A stretch of DNA of 64,000 nt from Microbacterium sp. W4I4 (GTDB lineage Bacteria; Actinomycetota; Actinomycetes; Actinomycetales; Microbacteriaceae), in NCBI RefSeq assembly GCF_030816235.1, contig NZ_JAUSXT010000001.1, forward strand, positions 868,001-932,000. The letters are read 5' to 3'. Both the position numbers and the translations under genes were made by a program. How positions within the stretch are numbered: the first letter of the stretch is position 1; every line of letters starts with the position of its first letter. Of the stretch, positions 38,131 to 46,959 are shown piece after piece. Below the pieces are notes generated by a model, which ran no database searches, was not told the DNA's origin, and saw nothing but the letters and a program-made list of their open reading frames with translations.

Positions 38131-39798
38131 TCACATCCGCTCGGGTGCCGACACACCCAGCAGGCCCAGACCGTTGCGGAACACCTGGCCGGAGGCGTCG
38201 TTCAGCCACAGACGGGTGCGGTGCACGGTCTCGATCGGGTCATCGCCCTTGGGGATGACCCGGCAGCTGTCGTACCAGCGGTGGTACAGGCCGGCGAGCT
38301 CCTCCAGGTACCGCGCGATGCGGTGCGGTTCGCGCACCGAAGCGGCGAAGGCCACCAGGCGCGGGAATTCCTGCAGAGCGCCCAGCAGGGCACTCTCGGT
38401 CTCGTGGGTGAGCAGCTCGGGAGCGAACTCCGAGCGGTCCACGGCCGAGTCGGCCGCATTGCGCGCGACGTTGTGGGTGCGCGCGTGCGCGTACTGCACG
38501 TAGAAGACCGGGTTGTCGTTGGTGCGCTTCTGCAGGAGCTCGGGGTCCAGGTCCAGGGGCGAGTCGGCCGGCGAGCGCTCCAGCGAGTACCGCAGCGCGT
38601 CCGGGCCCAGCCAGTCGAGCAGGTCGTCCATCTCGATGATGTTGCCCGCGCGCTTGGACAGGCGGGCGCCGTTGATCGAGACCATCTGACCGATCAGCAC
38701 CTGGATGTTCTTCTCCGGGTCCTCGCCGGCGGCGCCTGCGACGGCCTTGAGCCGGTTCACGTAGCCGTGGTGGTCGGCGCCCAGCAGGTAGATCTTGTTC
38801 TGGAAGCCGCGGTCGCCCTTGTTCAGGTAGTACGCCGCGTCGGCGGCGAAGTAGGTGAACTCGCCGTTGGAACGGCGGATGACGCGGTCCTTGTCATCCG
38901 TGAAGTCGGTGGTGCGCACCCAGACGGCGCCCTCCTCGTCGAACACGTGGCCCTGCGCGCGCAGGCGATCGATGGCGCCATCGATCAGGCTCGGACCGCC
39001 GTCCTCGGATGCGGCGTGCAGAGTGCGCTCGGAGAACCACACGTCGAAGGGCACGTTGAAGCGCGCGAGGGAGTTCTTGATCTCGGCCAGCTGGTACTCG
39101 TACGCCTGGTCGCGGGCGACGACCAGCTGCTCGTCCTCCGGCAGATCCAGCAGACCGGGGTGCGCGGCCAGCACCCGCTGCGCGAGCTCGCCGATGTAGG
39201 CGCCCGGGTAGCCGCCTTCGGGGGTCGGCTCGCCCTTCGCCGCGGCGAGCACCGACTGCGCGAAGCGCTCCATCTGCGCACCGGCGTCGTTGATGTAGTA
39301 CTCCCGGACGGCATGGGCGCCGCTGGCCAGGAGCAGCCGGACGATCGAGTCGCCGAGCGCCGCCCAGCGGGTGTGGGCGATGTGCAGCGGGCCGGTGGGA
39401 TTCGCCGAGACGAACTCGACGTTCACCGATACGCCGGCCTGCGAGTCGTTGGTCCCGTAGGCCTCTCCCGCGTCGACGATGGTCTTGGCGAGGGCGCCGG
39501 CGGCCGCGGCCTCCAGACGGATGTTGATGAATCCGGGGCCCGCCACCTCGACGCCGGCGATGCCGTCGACCTCGGTGAGGCCGTCGGCGATCTGCTGTGC
39601 GAGCTCGCGTGGGTTCGTCCCCAGACGCTTGGCGAAGCGCATGGCGACGTTGGTGGCCCAGTCGCCGTGATCGCGATTGCGCGGGCGATCCAGGACGATG
39701 TCGGATGCCGTGAGCCCGAGCTCCTCTTCGGGGCGTCGCTCGGCCGCGATCGGGACGAGAACGGCGAGGACGGCTGCGGAGAGGGCTTCAGGATTCAT
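38131..39798 (-). CDS. argS: Arginyl-tRNA synthetase
   Basis: A 555-residue class I synthetase. The HIGH-type motif is HIAHTRWAALGDS and the KMSKS-like loop is ARLSKRAGN. The C-terminal anticodon-binding helices end in MYHRW-like LYHRWYDSCRVI. The N-terminal tRNA-binding domain (VAMRFAKRLGTNPRELAQQIADGL) is present. A TAGACT hexamer lies 9 bases before the ATG. It sits upstream of the lysA-hom-thrB-rho group as in many actinobacteria. Confidence 0.97.
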   Translation of the reverse strand: MNPEALSAAVLAVLVPIAAERRPEEELGLTASDIVLDRPRNRDHGDWATNVAMRFAKRLGTNPRELAQQIADGLTEVDGIAGVEVAGPGFINIRLEAAAAGALAKTIVDAGEAYGTNDSQAGVSVNVEFVSANPTGPLHIAHTRWAALGDSIVRLLLASGAHAVREYYINDAGAQMERFAQSVLAAAKGEPTPEGGYPGAYIGELAQRVLAAHPGLLDLPEDEQLVVARDQAYEYQLAEIKNSLARFNVPFDVWFSERTLHAASEDGGPSLIDGAIDRLRAQGHVFDEEGAVWVRTTDFTDDKDRVIRRSNGEFTYFAADAAYYLNKGDRGFQNKIYLLGADHHGYVNRLKAVAGAAGEDPEKNIQVLIGQMVSINGARLSKRAGNIIEMDDLLDWLGPDALRYSLERSPADSPLDLDPELLQKRTNDNPVFYVQYAHARTHNVARNAADSAVDRSEFAPELLTHETESALLGALQEFPRLVAFAASVREPHRIARYLEELAGLYHRWYDSCRVIPKGDDPIETVHRTRLWLNDASGQVFRNGLGLLGVSAPERM

Positions 39799-39850
39799 AG
39801 ACTCACCAGTCTACGGCCCGATGCCTGGGCGTCCGGGGCCCGCTCGTCCG

Positions 39851-40849
39851 TCAGCGGAACTCGCCGACCGTCTCGGTCAGACGAGCGAGAATCGCGTCGT
39901 CCGGAGCTCCACCGGCTGCTCGCACAGCGAGCACGGCGGCGCCGACCGCCCCATCGCCGACCGGACGCAGATCGAGCCCGTCCGCCCTCGCGCCGAGGCG
40001 TGCGAGAAAGGCGTCGCGCACCGGGCTCGTGCGCGCCAGAACGCTTCCGCCGATCACGAGGGGTCCGTCGCCGCGCAGCACCGCGGTGAGCGTGTCGGCC
40101 AGGTGCTCACCGGCGGCGGCGAGGATGCTGTGGGCCACGGCATCCGGCGCCTCGGCATCCGGCTCCTCGAAGGCGAGCGGTGCGAGCGCCGCGAGCTCGA
40201 TGGGCGGCGGCGCGTACAGCGCGCCGACGAGCCTTTCGAGTTCGCGCCGTCTGCCCTGCTCGTACACCTCGGTGCGCTCGAGGCCGTAGTGCGCGAGGAC
40301 CCGATCCGTCAGGGTCGTCGCGGGTCCTGTCCCGTCGAGATCCTGCACGGCAGCACGCGCGATCGCGTGACCGATCCAGAAGCCGCTGCCCCGGTCACCG
40401 AGCAGCCAGCCCAGCCCGTCGCCCACCGCGTCGATCCGGCCGTCCTGCACGCGGATGACGCATGCGCCCGTTCCCGACACCAGCGCATAGCCGAACGCGG
40501 ATGCCGCGCCGCTGAAGTATGTCGCCAGGAGATCCGACTCGAAGACGAGTCGTCCGGAGAATCCCTTCGCGACCAGCCGATCCTGCAGCCATTCCGGCCC
40601 GCCGGCGGCTCGCATCCCTGCCATCGCCGCCACGATCACCGGCACATCGGCGAGCGCGAGCTCCGTCCCGGAGAGCGCCTTCTCGATGGCGTCCAGCACA
40701 CCGTCCGCGGCCCTTTCCGGCCCCGCCGAGATGGGGTTGCCCCGCCCTCCCACGCCGTACCCGAAGCACTCTCCGCGATGGTCCGTCAGCACGGCTCGGG
40801 TCGAGGTTCCGCCGGCATCGATGCCGAGCAGAAGAGATTCGTGACTCAT
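39851..40849 (-). CDS. N-acetylglucosamine kinase-like protein (BadF/BadG/BcrA/BcrD ATPase family)
   Basis: A 332-residue ASKHA-fold kinase. The phosphate-1 motif is GIDAGGTSTRAVLTD and the second is ALVSGTGACVIR; then GDRGSGFWIGHAIARAAV. These match eukaryotic-type NAGK and its bacterial relatives. It would phosphorylate imported GlcNAc, or a related amino sugar, at C6. It is divergent from an RpiR regulator and the NgcEFG-type transporter, which supports that role. The start is ATG 40849; an in-frame extension to 40882 runs into the operator region and is unlikely. Confidence 0.85.
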   Translation of the reverse strand: MSHESLLLGIDAGGTSTRAVLTDHRGECFGYGVGGRGNPISAGPERAADGVLDAIEKALSGTELALADVPVIVAAMAGMRAAGGPEWLQDRLVAKGFSGRLVFESDLLATYFSGAASAFGYALVSGTGACVIRVQDGRIDAVGDGLGWLLGDRGSGFWIGHAIARAAVQDLDGTGPATTLTDRVLAHYGLERTEVYEQGRRRELERLVGALYAPPPIELAALAPLAFEEPDAEAPDAVAHSILAAAGEHLADTLTAVLRGDGPLVIGGSVLARTSPVRDAFLARLGARADGLDLRPVGDGAVGAAVLAVRAAGGAPDDAILARLTETVGEFR

Positions 40850-40867
40850 TCGTGATGCTGTCCTATT

Positions 40868-40881
40868 TGACGTTTTCGTCA
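40868..40881. promoter_or_regulatory. Palindrome in the divergent nagK/rpiR promoter region
   Basis: TGACGTTTTCGTCA, with 5-bp arms TGACG and CGTCA around TTTT. It lies in the 87-bp gap between the divergent kinase and RpiR genes and is a candidate operator for the RpiR protein. Confidence 0.4.
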
Positions 40882-40883
40882 CG

Positions 40884-40903
40884 TGAGAATAGTTTTCATC
40901 TCA
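40884..40903. promoter_or_regulatory. Second inverted repeat in the nagK/rpiR gap
   Basis: TGAGA (40884-40888) and TCTCA (40899-40903) flank ATAGTTTTCA. The AT-rich centre is unusual for this genome and resembles the GAAA/TTTC-containing sites of MurR/RpiR regulators. It is another candidate operator. Confidence 0.4.
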
Positions 40904-40936
40904 ACGAGAAAAACCCGAGAGGGAATTCAGGAGGCA

Positions 40937-41872
40937 ATGGTGCCACGGACCAAGGACTTCGGCAACGGAATGACGATCGCGCGCCGCATCGCGGCCGGTC
41001 GCCACACGATGCCGACGGCGATGAGCAAGATCGCCGATGTCGTCACCGTGCATCCCGCCGCCCCTGTGGAGTTGACCATCACCGAGCTCGCCGATCGGGC
41101 GGGCACCTCTCCCGCCACCGTCACGCGCTTCTGCCGTGCGATCGGCTTCGACGGGTACACGCAGTTCCGCGTCGGCGTGGCCAGCGAGATCGGCCGCGGA
41201 GATGCCAACGAGAGCTGGCACGCCGACATCGGCGAGGAGTTCGGCTCCACGGATGGCCCCGGCAAGGTGCTGCAGACGCTCGTCGCGCTGCATGTGGACA
41301 GCCTGGAGAGCACAGCGGCCCGCCTCGACATGGACGGCGTCATGCAGGTCGCCAATGCCGTGGCCGCATCCCGTCACGTCGACATCTACGGCGTGGGCGG
41401 AAGCGGCATCATCGCCCGCGAGTTCCAGGGACGGCTCTACCGCATCGGCGTGAACGCCCACGCCTGGTCCGACGTGCATGAGGGCCTCACCAGTGCCGTG
41501 ATGCAGGATGCCCGCTCCGTCGCCGTCGGGATCTCGAGCACGGGACGCACGGACGAGACGGTGCAGATGCTCTCCCAGGCCGGTGCGGCCGGTGCCTTCA
41601 CCGTCGCCATCACTCACGACGCGGACTCCTGGCTCGCCGGCATCGCCGACGTCTCACTGGCCACGGCCGAGCCGTCACGGTATCTGCGCCCCGACGACCT
41701 GTCGGTCAAGCACTCGCAGCTGCTGGTGCTCGACCTGCTGTACCTGCTGGTCGCACAGCAGATGTTCGCCGACGCATCCACCCACCTCGCGGCGAGCGCG
41801 ATGGCCGTCTCGGCCCATCGCCGACCGCCGCGCCCCGCCAAGACCGCTCTCGTCCCTGAGGAGTCCCGATGA
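40937..41872 (+). CDS. MurR/RpiR family transcriptional regulator
   Basis: A 311-residue regulator. The N-terminal helix-turn-helix domain (LTITELADRAGTSPATVTRFCRAIGFDGYTQFR) is followed by a SIS sugar-phosphate-binding domain (about 125-260; VDIYGVGGSGIIAREFQGRLYRIG, GISSTGRTDETVQML). It most likely senses an amino-sugar phosphate and represses the divergent kinase and its own operon. AGGAGG at 40929-40934 sits 2 bases before the ATG at 40937 and 5 bases before a GTG at 40940, so the true start may be the GTG. The SIS-domain gene overlaps its end by 4 bp. Confidence 0.93.
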   Translation: MVPRTKDFGNGMTIARRIAAGRHTMPTAMSKIADVVTVHPAAPVELTITELADRAGTSPATVTRFCRAIGFDGYTQFRVGVASEIGRGDANESWHADIGEEFGSTDGPGKVLQTLVALHVDSLESTAARLDMDGVMQVANAVAASRHVDIYGVGGSGIIAREFQGRLYRIGVNAHAWSDVHEGLTSAVMQDARSVAVGISSTGRTDETVQMLSQAGAAGAFTVAITHDADSWLAGIADVSLATAEPSRYLRPDDLSVKHSQLLVLDLLYLLVAQQMFADASTHLAASAMAVSAHRRPPRPAKTALVPEESR

Positions 41873-42621
41873 CCGCAACCGCAACCGACCTGCTGCGAGA
41901 GGCGACCGTCCGACTCGAGCGGCTCGCCGCCGACGCCGAAGCGGGCGCCCTCGACACGGCCATCGCGCTGATGGTCGAGGCACTGGACGGCGGCGGCGTG
42001 ATCCAGGCCTTCGGCACAGGACACTCCGAGGCCTTCGCGATGGAGATCGCCGGGCGTGCCGGTGGGCTGATCCCGACCAACCGCTTCGCGCTGCGCGACA
42101 TCGTCATGCACGGCGACCGCGGCGTCGACGTTCTGACCGGGTCACTGGAGCGCGAGCCGTGGGTCGTCGACGAGCTGATGGCGACCGTGCCGGTGAACGA
42201 TGCGGATGTGTTCCTGATCGCCTCGAACTCCGGAGTCAACGGCTCCATCGTCGGCACGGCGCTGTGGGCGCAGGAGCGCGGCCACAAGGTGATCGCCGTC
42301 ACCAGCCTGGAGCACACCTCCCGCGTCGAGCCGAAGCACCCGAGCGGCAAGCGTCTCAGCGAGATCGCGGATGTCGTCATCGACAACCTCGCCCCGTACG
42401 GCGACGCCACTCTCGAACTCGGCGGCGGCATCGGCGCCGGCGCGATCTCATCGATCACCGCCGCCTTCATCGCGCAGCTGCTCACTCTCGGCGCCGCGCG
42501 CACCATCGCCGAGCGCGGCGACACTCCCCCGATGTACATCTCCGCCAACATCCCCGGCGGCGATGACCACAACTCCGTCCTTGAGGACCGTTATGCGGGC
42601 CGCATCCGACGGGGAGCTTGA
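41869..42621 (+). CDS. SIS-domain sugar-phosphate protein (UPF0309 type)
   Basis: A 250-residue cytoplasmic protein made of one SIS domain. It contains IQAFGTGHSEAFAMEIAGRAGGL, IASNSGVNGSIVGTALWAQ, KVIAVTSLEHTSRVEPKHPSGKRL and IDNLAPYGDA, all typical of UPF0309. SIS domains bind phosphosugars and often isomerise or deaminate them; the family has no proven reaction. Overlap with the rpiR stop (ATGA) and the downstream NgcEFG-type genes suggest that it processes the phosphorylated product of the imported sugar. A hairpin-forming repeat follows it at once. Confidence 0.88.
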   Translation: MTATATDLLREATVRLERLAADAEAGALDTAIALMVEALDGGGVIQAFGTGHSEAFAMEIAGRAGGLIPTNRFALRDIVMHGDRGVDVLTGSLEREPWVVDELMATVPVNDADVFLIASNSGVNGSIVGTALWAQERGHKVIAVTSLEHTSRVEPKHPSGKRLSEIADVVIDNLAPYGDATLELGGGIGAGAISSITAAFIAQLLTLGAARTIAERGDTPPMYISANIPGGDDHNSVLEDRYAGRIRRGA

Positions 42622-42661
42622 TCCTTCGAGCTCATCCTGGGTCCCTGAGCTCGTCGAAGGA
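42622..42661. repeat. CCCTGAGC(N)nGTCGAAGG repeat, copy A (hairpin form)
   Basis: TCCTTCGAGCTCA (42622-42634) pairs with TGAGCTCGTCGAAGGA (42646-42661), with TCG bulged in the right arm. The sequence GGGTCCCTGAGCTCGTCGAAGG inside it matches a second copy at 62448-62470. It lies between the SIS gene and the sugar-binding protein gene, where a stem could raise the abundance of downstream transporter mRNA or partly end transcription. Confidence 0.75.
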
Positions 42662-42705
42662 CCCGACACCCACACACCGAACAGATCACTACGGAAGGTA
42701 TGAAG

Positions 42706-44130
42706 ATGGAACTCAAAGACGCATCCATCAGCCGGCGCAACCTGCTGCGCGGCGCGGCCACGGCTGCGCTGCTGCTGCCGTTCGGCGCCACACTCGCCTC
42801 GTGCGCCGCGCCGTCTGGCGGCGGAGGCGGCGGCGGGGGCACCGACGCGGGCAAGGTCTCCGCTGACAACCCCTTCGGCGTCGCAGCGAACTCGAAGGTC
42901 GACGCGGTCATCTTCGACGGCGGCTACGGCATCGACTACGTCGAGACGTCGGCGAAGATCATGCAGGACAACAAGAAGCTCGGCGGCGTGTCCGTCAAGG
43001 TCGCGTCGTCCACCAAGATCGCCCAGGAGCTGCAGCCCCGCTTCGTCGGCGGCAACCCGCCGGACCTCATCGACAACTCGGGTGCCAACTCGATCGGCTG
43101 GAACACGATCCTGGACCAGCTCGAGACGCTCGACGACGTCCTGGACTCGAACAACCTGGAAGGCACCAAGATCAGCGACACGCTGTTCGGCGGCGTCAAG
43201 GCCCCGGGTACCTTCGACGGCAAGTTCGTGGCGCTGAACTACGTCATGACCGTCTACGGCATCTGGTACTCCTCCAGCCTGTTCGAGGAGAACGGCTGGG
43301 ACGTGCCGAAGTCGTGGCAGGATCTCAAGGCGCTCGGCGAGAAGGCGAAGGCCAAGGGCAAGTACCTCTTCCTGTGGGGCAAGGAGGCGGCGACCTACTA
43401 CCAGACCATGGTCGTGGACTCCGCTGTCATCCAGGCCGGCGACGACGTGCGCCTCCCGCTGGAGAACCTCGATGCGAAGGCCTGGTCGCACCCCGCGATC
43501 CAGGGCATCCTCGAGATCCTCCACGACCTGATCGCCTCGGGCTACGTCAAGCCCGGCGGCGGCGGCACGCAGTTCACCCAGGCGCAGGCTCAGTGGAGCC
43601 TGGACCAGGAGGCGCTGCTGTACCCCTCGGGTTCGTGGATCGAGAACGAGATGAAGAAGACAACCGCGGACGACTTCAAGATGAAGGGCTTCCCGGAGCT
43701 TCCTCTCGACACCAGCCAGACCACCCCGGCGGGCACCATGCGCGCCGAGGCCGGCGAACCGTTCATCGTTCCGAAGAAGGCGAAGAACGTCGCCGGTGGC
43801 AAGGAGCTGCTGCGCACCATGCTGTCGAAGGAGTCGGCCACCGCGTTCGCCAAGAACAAGCTGGCTCCGACGATCGTCAAGGACACGGTCCCTGCCGACG
43901 GCTTCGGCTCGACGGCGCTCGTCTCGCAGTCCGAGATGCTCGCCTCGGCCGGCGAGAACGTCTTCACCATCAAGTCGTTCAACCTGTACGGCATGAACTC
44001 CGACCAGCTGCCCATCTGGAACTCGTTCCTGGACGGCAAGATGACGGTCGCCGAGATCACCAAGCAGCTGCAGGGCCTGACGGACAAGGTGCGTGAGGAC
44101 AGCTCGGTCACCAAGATCGAGATCAAGTGA
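42706..44130 (+). CDS. N-acetylglucosamine/diacetylchitobiose-type ABC transporter solute-binding lipoprotein (NgcE-like)
   Basis: A 474-residue exported binding protein. It has a twin-arginine-like start (ISRRNLLRGAATAALLLP) and a lipobox ending at the Cys of LASC, then a glycine-rich linker. The mature part matches NgcE proteins: VDAVIFDGGYGIDYVET, IAQELQPRFVGGNPPDLIDNSGANSIGW, LNYVMTVYGIWYSSSLF. NgcE binds GlcNAc and chitobiose in Streptomyces. The start at 42706 is chosen over 42700 because GGAAGG (42693-42698) lies 7 bases before it and only 1 base before the other. The permease gene overlaps the stop by 4 bp. Confidence 0.9.
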   Translation: MELKDASISRRNLLRGAATAALLLPFGATLASCAAPSGGGGGGGGTDAGKVSADNPFGVAANSKVDAVIFDGGYGIDYVETSAKIMQDNKKLGGVSVKVASSTKIAQELQPRFVGGNPPDLIDNSGANSIGWNTILDQLETLDDVLDSNNLEGTKISDTLFGGVKAPGTFDGKFVALNYVMTVYGIWYSSSLFEENGWDVPKSWQDLKALGEKAKAKGKYLFLWGKEAATYYQTMVVDSAVIQAGDDVRLPLENLDAKAWSHPAIQGILEILHDLIASGYVKPGGGGTQFTQAQAQWSLDQEALLYPSGSWIENEMKKTTADDFKMKGFPELPLDTSQTTPAGTMRAEAGEPFIVPKKAKNVAGGKELLRTMLSKESATAFAKNKLAPTIVKDTVPADGFGSTALVSQSEMLASAGENVFTIKSFNLYGMNSDQLPIWNSFLDGKMTVAEITKQLQGLTDKVREDSSVTKIEIK

Positions 44131-45152
44131 GCTATTCCACCGTCAGCGGTGGACCGGGGCTTGAGACGGCCGCGGTCACCGCAGTCCGGGCGGGGCGGCG
44201 CAAGCCGCCCCGCCTCGGGCGGCACCGCAAGCTGACCTTCGACTACGTCTCGTTCATCGCCGTCTTCCTGCTGCTGCCGCTGGCGATCTTCCTGATCTTC
44301 GTGATCTCGCCGTTCGTGCAGGCCCTGTACTACTCGATGACGAACTGGACCGGCTTCTCCGATGTCATGGGGTTCGTCGGCGTCGACAACTTCGTCAAGC
44401 TCTTCAACGACCCGATCTTCATGCGGGCGATGCTCAACAACATCATCCTGGCGATCATCGTGCCTCTGATCACGATCGTGATCGCTCTGGTCTTCGCCAG
44501 CATGATCACCGTGGGAGGCCCCAGCAGCGGACAGGTGCGCGGGCTGCAGGCATCCAGCTTCTACCGGGTCATCTCCTTCTTCCCGTACGTCATCCCCGCG
44601 ATCGTCATCGCGATCCTGTGGAACATGATCTACACCCCCAGCGGTGGCCTGCTCAACGGCATCCTGGGCATCTTCGGCGTGCAGGACCAGCCCTCATGGC
44701 TCGGCGATGAGCGCACCGCCATGGGCGCCACGATCTTCGTGATCGTCTGGAGCATGGTCGGCTTCTACATGATCCTGTTCATCGCGGCGATCAAGGGCAT
44801 CCCCTCCGAGACGCTCGAGGCCGCGCGCATCGATGGAGCCGGCCGGTTCCGCACCGTGACCTCGATCCTGCTGCCGCAGATGCGCGACAACGTCCAGACG
44901 GCCTACATCTACCTGGGCATCATGGCCCTGGATGCCTTCGTCTACATGGTCGGTCTGAACTCGACGGGCGGACCGGGAAACAGCACCCTGGTGATGAGCC
45001 AGTACCTGTTCCGCACCGCCTTCGAGAAGGGCCAGTTCGGCCTCGCCACCGCGATGGGCGTGGTCCTCGCCGTGATCACCCTGCTGTTCGCCGCGCTCGT
45101 CATCGGTGTGTTCCGCCTGATCGGCGGCAAAGACGAAGGAGGTCGAGCATGA
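44127..45152 (+). CDS. ABC transporter permease, NgcF-like
   Basis: A 341-residue inner-membrane permease of the carbohydrate uptake (CUT1, MalF-type) family with six main helices (for example FIAVFLLLPLAIFLIFVISPFVQALYY). The cytoplasmic EAA loop reads IKGIPSETLEAARIDGAGRFRTVTSILLPQM. It overlaps the binding-protein gene (GTGA) and the next permease gene (ATGA), so the three are translated together. With the other permease it forms the channel. No ATP-binding subunit is encoded nearby. Confidence 0.92.
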   Translation: MSYSTVSGGPGLETAAVTAVRAGRRKPPRLGRHRKLTFDYVSFIAVFLLLPLAIFLIFVISPFVQALYYSMTNWTGFSDVMGFVGVDNFVKLFNDPIFMRAMLNNIILAIIVPLITIVIALVFASMITVGGPSSGQVRGLQASSFYRVISFFPYVIPAIVIAILWNMIYTPSGGLLNGILGIFGVQDQPSWLGDERTAMGATIFVIVWSMVGFYMILFIAAIKGIPSETLEAARIDGAGRFRTVTSILLPQMRDNVQTAYIYLGIMALDAFVYMVGLNSTGGPGNSTLVMSQYLFRTAFEKGQFGLATAMGVVLAVITLLFAALVIGVFRLIGGKDEGGRA

Positions 45153-46057
45153 GTACCGAGACGCGCGTCGCGGTCACCGTCGAACGCGGACGGAAATCTG
45201 CTCCCCTGCCCCGCAGGACCAAGTCGACGAGCAGCGACAAGGCGGTCGCCGGCGTCTCGCACGTGGTGATGGGCATCTGGGCCCTCGTCGTCATCCTGCC
45301 GATGCTGTGGACCTTGATCGGCTCGTTCAAGACCACCAAGGAGATCTTCGCGTCGCCGTTCGGACTGCCCGCGAACTGGAACTTCGAGAACTACGTCAGC
45401 GCGTGGGTCGACAACGCCTTCGGGCAGATGTTCCTGAACACCGTCATCGTCGTGGGCGTCTCGCTGGTCGCGGTCATGGTGCTGGGCGCCATGTGCGCGT
45501 ACGTGCTGGCGCGCTTCTCGCTGCCGGGCAGCCGGATCATCTACTACCTGATGCTCGCGGGCCTGACGTTCCCGGTGTTCCTCGCCATCGTGCCGCTGTT
45601 CTTCATCCTGCAGGGCATGGGACTGCTGAACACGCTGCCGGGTCTGATCCTCACCTATGTGGCATTCGCGCTGCCGTTCACGGTGTTCTTCCTGTTCTCG
45701 TTCTTCAAGTCGCTGTCCTACGAGATCCAGGAAGCGGCGTATGTGGACGGCGCCGGCGAGTGGCGCACGTTCTTCCAGGTGATGCTCCCGATGGCCAGGC
45801 CCGGCATGGCCGCAGTGGCGATCATGAACTTCCTGGGCCTGTGGAACCAGTTCCTGCTGCCGATCTCGTTGAACACGAACAAGGAGAACTGGGTTCTCTC
45901 GCAGGGCATGGCGTCCTACGCCTCCTCCGCTGGCTACGCTCTCGATTTCGGCCAGATGTTCGCTGCGGTGATGATCACGATCATCCCGGTGCTGATCGTG
46001 TACGTCCTGTTCCAGCGTCAGCTGCAGGGCTCCGTCTCCCAGGGCACCTCGAAGTAG
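45149..46057 (+). CDS. ABC transporter permease, NgcG-like
   Basis: A 302-residue MalG-type permease with six helices. The EAA loop is FFKSLSYEIQEAAYVDGAGEWRTFFQVMLPMARPG. It is the last gene of the uptake operon and is followed after 15 bp by a strong terminator. As in Streptomyces NgcEFG, the operon has no ATPase gene, so a shared MsiK-like ATPase elsewhere in the genome is probably used. Confidence 0.92.
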   Translation: MSTETRVAVTVERGRKSAPLPRRTKSTSSDKAVAGVSHVVMGIWALVVILPMLWTLIGSFKTTKEIFASPFGLPANWNFENYVSAWVDNAFGQMFLNTVIVVGVSLVAVMVLGAMCAYVLARFSLPGSRIIYYLMLAGLTFPVFLAIVPLFFILQGMGLLNTLPGLILTYVAFALPFTVFFLFSFFKSLSYEIQEAAYVDGAGEWRTFFQVMLPMARPGMAAVAIMNFLGLWNQFLLPISLNTNKENWVLSQGMASYASSAGYALDFGQMFAAVMITIIPVLIVYVLFQRQLQGSVSQGTSK

Positions 46058-46072
46058 CATCCGATGCCCGTC

Positions 46073-46109
46073 AGAACTCCCCTTCAGCCCCGCACTGGAG
46101 GGGAGTTCT
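46073..46109 (+). terminator. Terminator of the amino-sugar transporter operon
   Basis: AGAACTCCCCTTCAG (46073-46087) pairs with CTGGAGGGGAGTTCT (46095-46109), with one mismatch in 15 and a 7-base loop. It lies 15 bases after the last permease stop. Confidence 0.8.
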
Positions 46110-46152
46110 GCATGCCGATCGCGGCGGAATTCGCATCCGTCCCGCGATGACC

Positions 46153-46158
46153 TACTCT
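46153..46158 (+). promoter_or_regulatory. -10 element of a leaderless promoter (SGNH hydrolase)
   Basis: TACTCT with 6 bases to the ATG at 46165. Confidence 0.55.
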
Positions 46159-46164
46159 CGTCCC

Positions 46165-46959
46165 ATGACCCTGCACCGGCCGACCCGACGGCGCCGCACG
46201 GCCCTCGCGGTCGTGAGTGCGCTGGCGGTCGCGCTCACCGTGTTCCTGGGTATCGCGCGCCCCTGGATGCCGCCGGCGGAGACGGCCCCGGTCGCGGCCG
46301 CGCAGGACGGCATCTCCCCCGCCGCGCTGGCACTGCCCGAGCACCCGAAGGTGCTCGTGTTCGGCGACTCGTGGACCTACGGCTCGGCGGCGAATCCTCC
46401 CACGAGCGGATACGCCTACCTGCTCGCGGATCTGATCGACGGCACCACCGTCGTGGACGGTGTCCGCGGCAGCGGGTATCAGAAGCCCGGCCTCGACGGC
46501 CCCGATTACCTGACGCGGATCAGGGCACTGGATGCCACGATCGCGCCGGACCTGATCCTCATCGAGGGGTCCATCAACGACCGGCGTGAGAATGCCGCGG
46601 CGTTCCCCGGAGCGGTCAACGCCGCCTGGAACGCGCTGACGGCGAAGTTCCCCGACGTGCCGATCGTGGTGCTGGGCCCCGCCCCGCACGAGCTGCCCGT
46701 CGGGGCGTCGACGGCGCGCATCGACCATGACCTCTCGGTTCTTGCCGCCGAGCGCGCCTGGTGGTACATCTCCCCCGTCCAGGAGAAATGGATCACACCG
46801 GAGAACTATCTGCGGTTGATCGACGTCGGCGCGGGCCGCAAGCATCCCACCGACGCCGGACACGAGTTCCTCGCGAGCAAGGTGTTCGAGGCTCTCGAGC
46901 GCTTCAGCACGGCACCGGTCACGGCTGCCGATGGGAGCCGGCCGAAGCCGGTGAAGTAG
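46165..46959 (+). CDS. SGNH/GDSL-type hydrolase with N-terminal membrane anchor
   Basis: A 264-residue protein. A basic N-terminus and hydrophobic helix (TALAVVSALAVALTVFLGIA) export or anchor it. The SGNH blocks are present: FGDSWTYG with the nucleophile Ser, VRGSGY with Gly, EGSINDR with the Asn, and HPTDAGHEF with the Asp-His pair. Such enzymes hydrolyse esters, including acetyl groups on sugars and cell-wall polymers; no substrate is indicated. The ATG at 46165 is supported by the -10 box 6 bases upstream. A run-on reading of the frameshifted DUF488 gene overlaps its 3' end on the other strand. Confidence 0.88.
   Translation: MTLHRPTRRRRTALAVVSALAVALTVFLGIARPWMPPAETAPVAAAQDGISPAALALPEHPKVLVFGDSWTYGSAANPPTSGYAYLLADLIDGTTVVDGVRGSGYQKPGLDGPDYLTRIRALDATIAPDLILIEGSINDRRENAAAFPGAVNAAWNALTAKFPDVPIVVLGPAPHELPVGASTARIDHDLSVLAAERAWWYISPVQEKWITPENYLRLIDVGAGRKHPTDAGHEFLASKVFEALERFSTAPVTAADGSRPKPVK

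Noticed and set aside
46806..46918. C-terminal extension of the DUF488 protein
   Set aside because: It is antisense to the SGNH hydrolase gene and the expected DUF488 ending lies in another frame, so it is the result of the frameshift.
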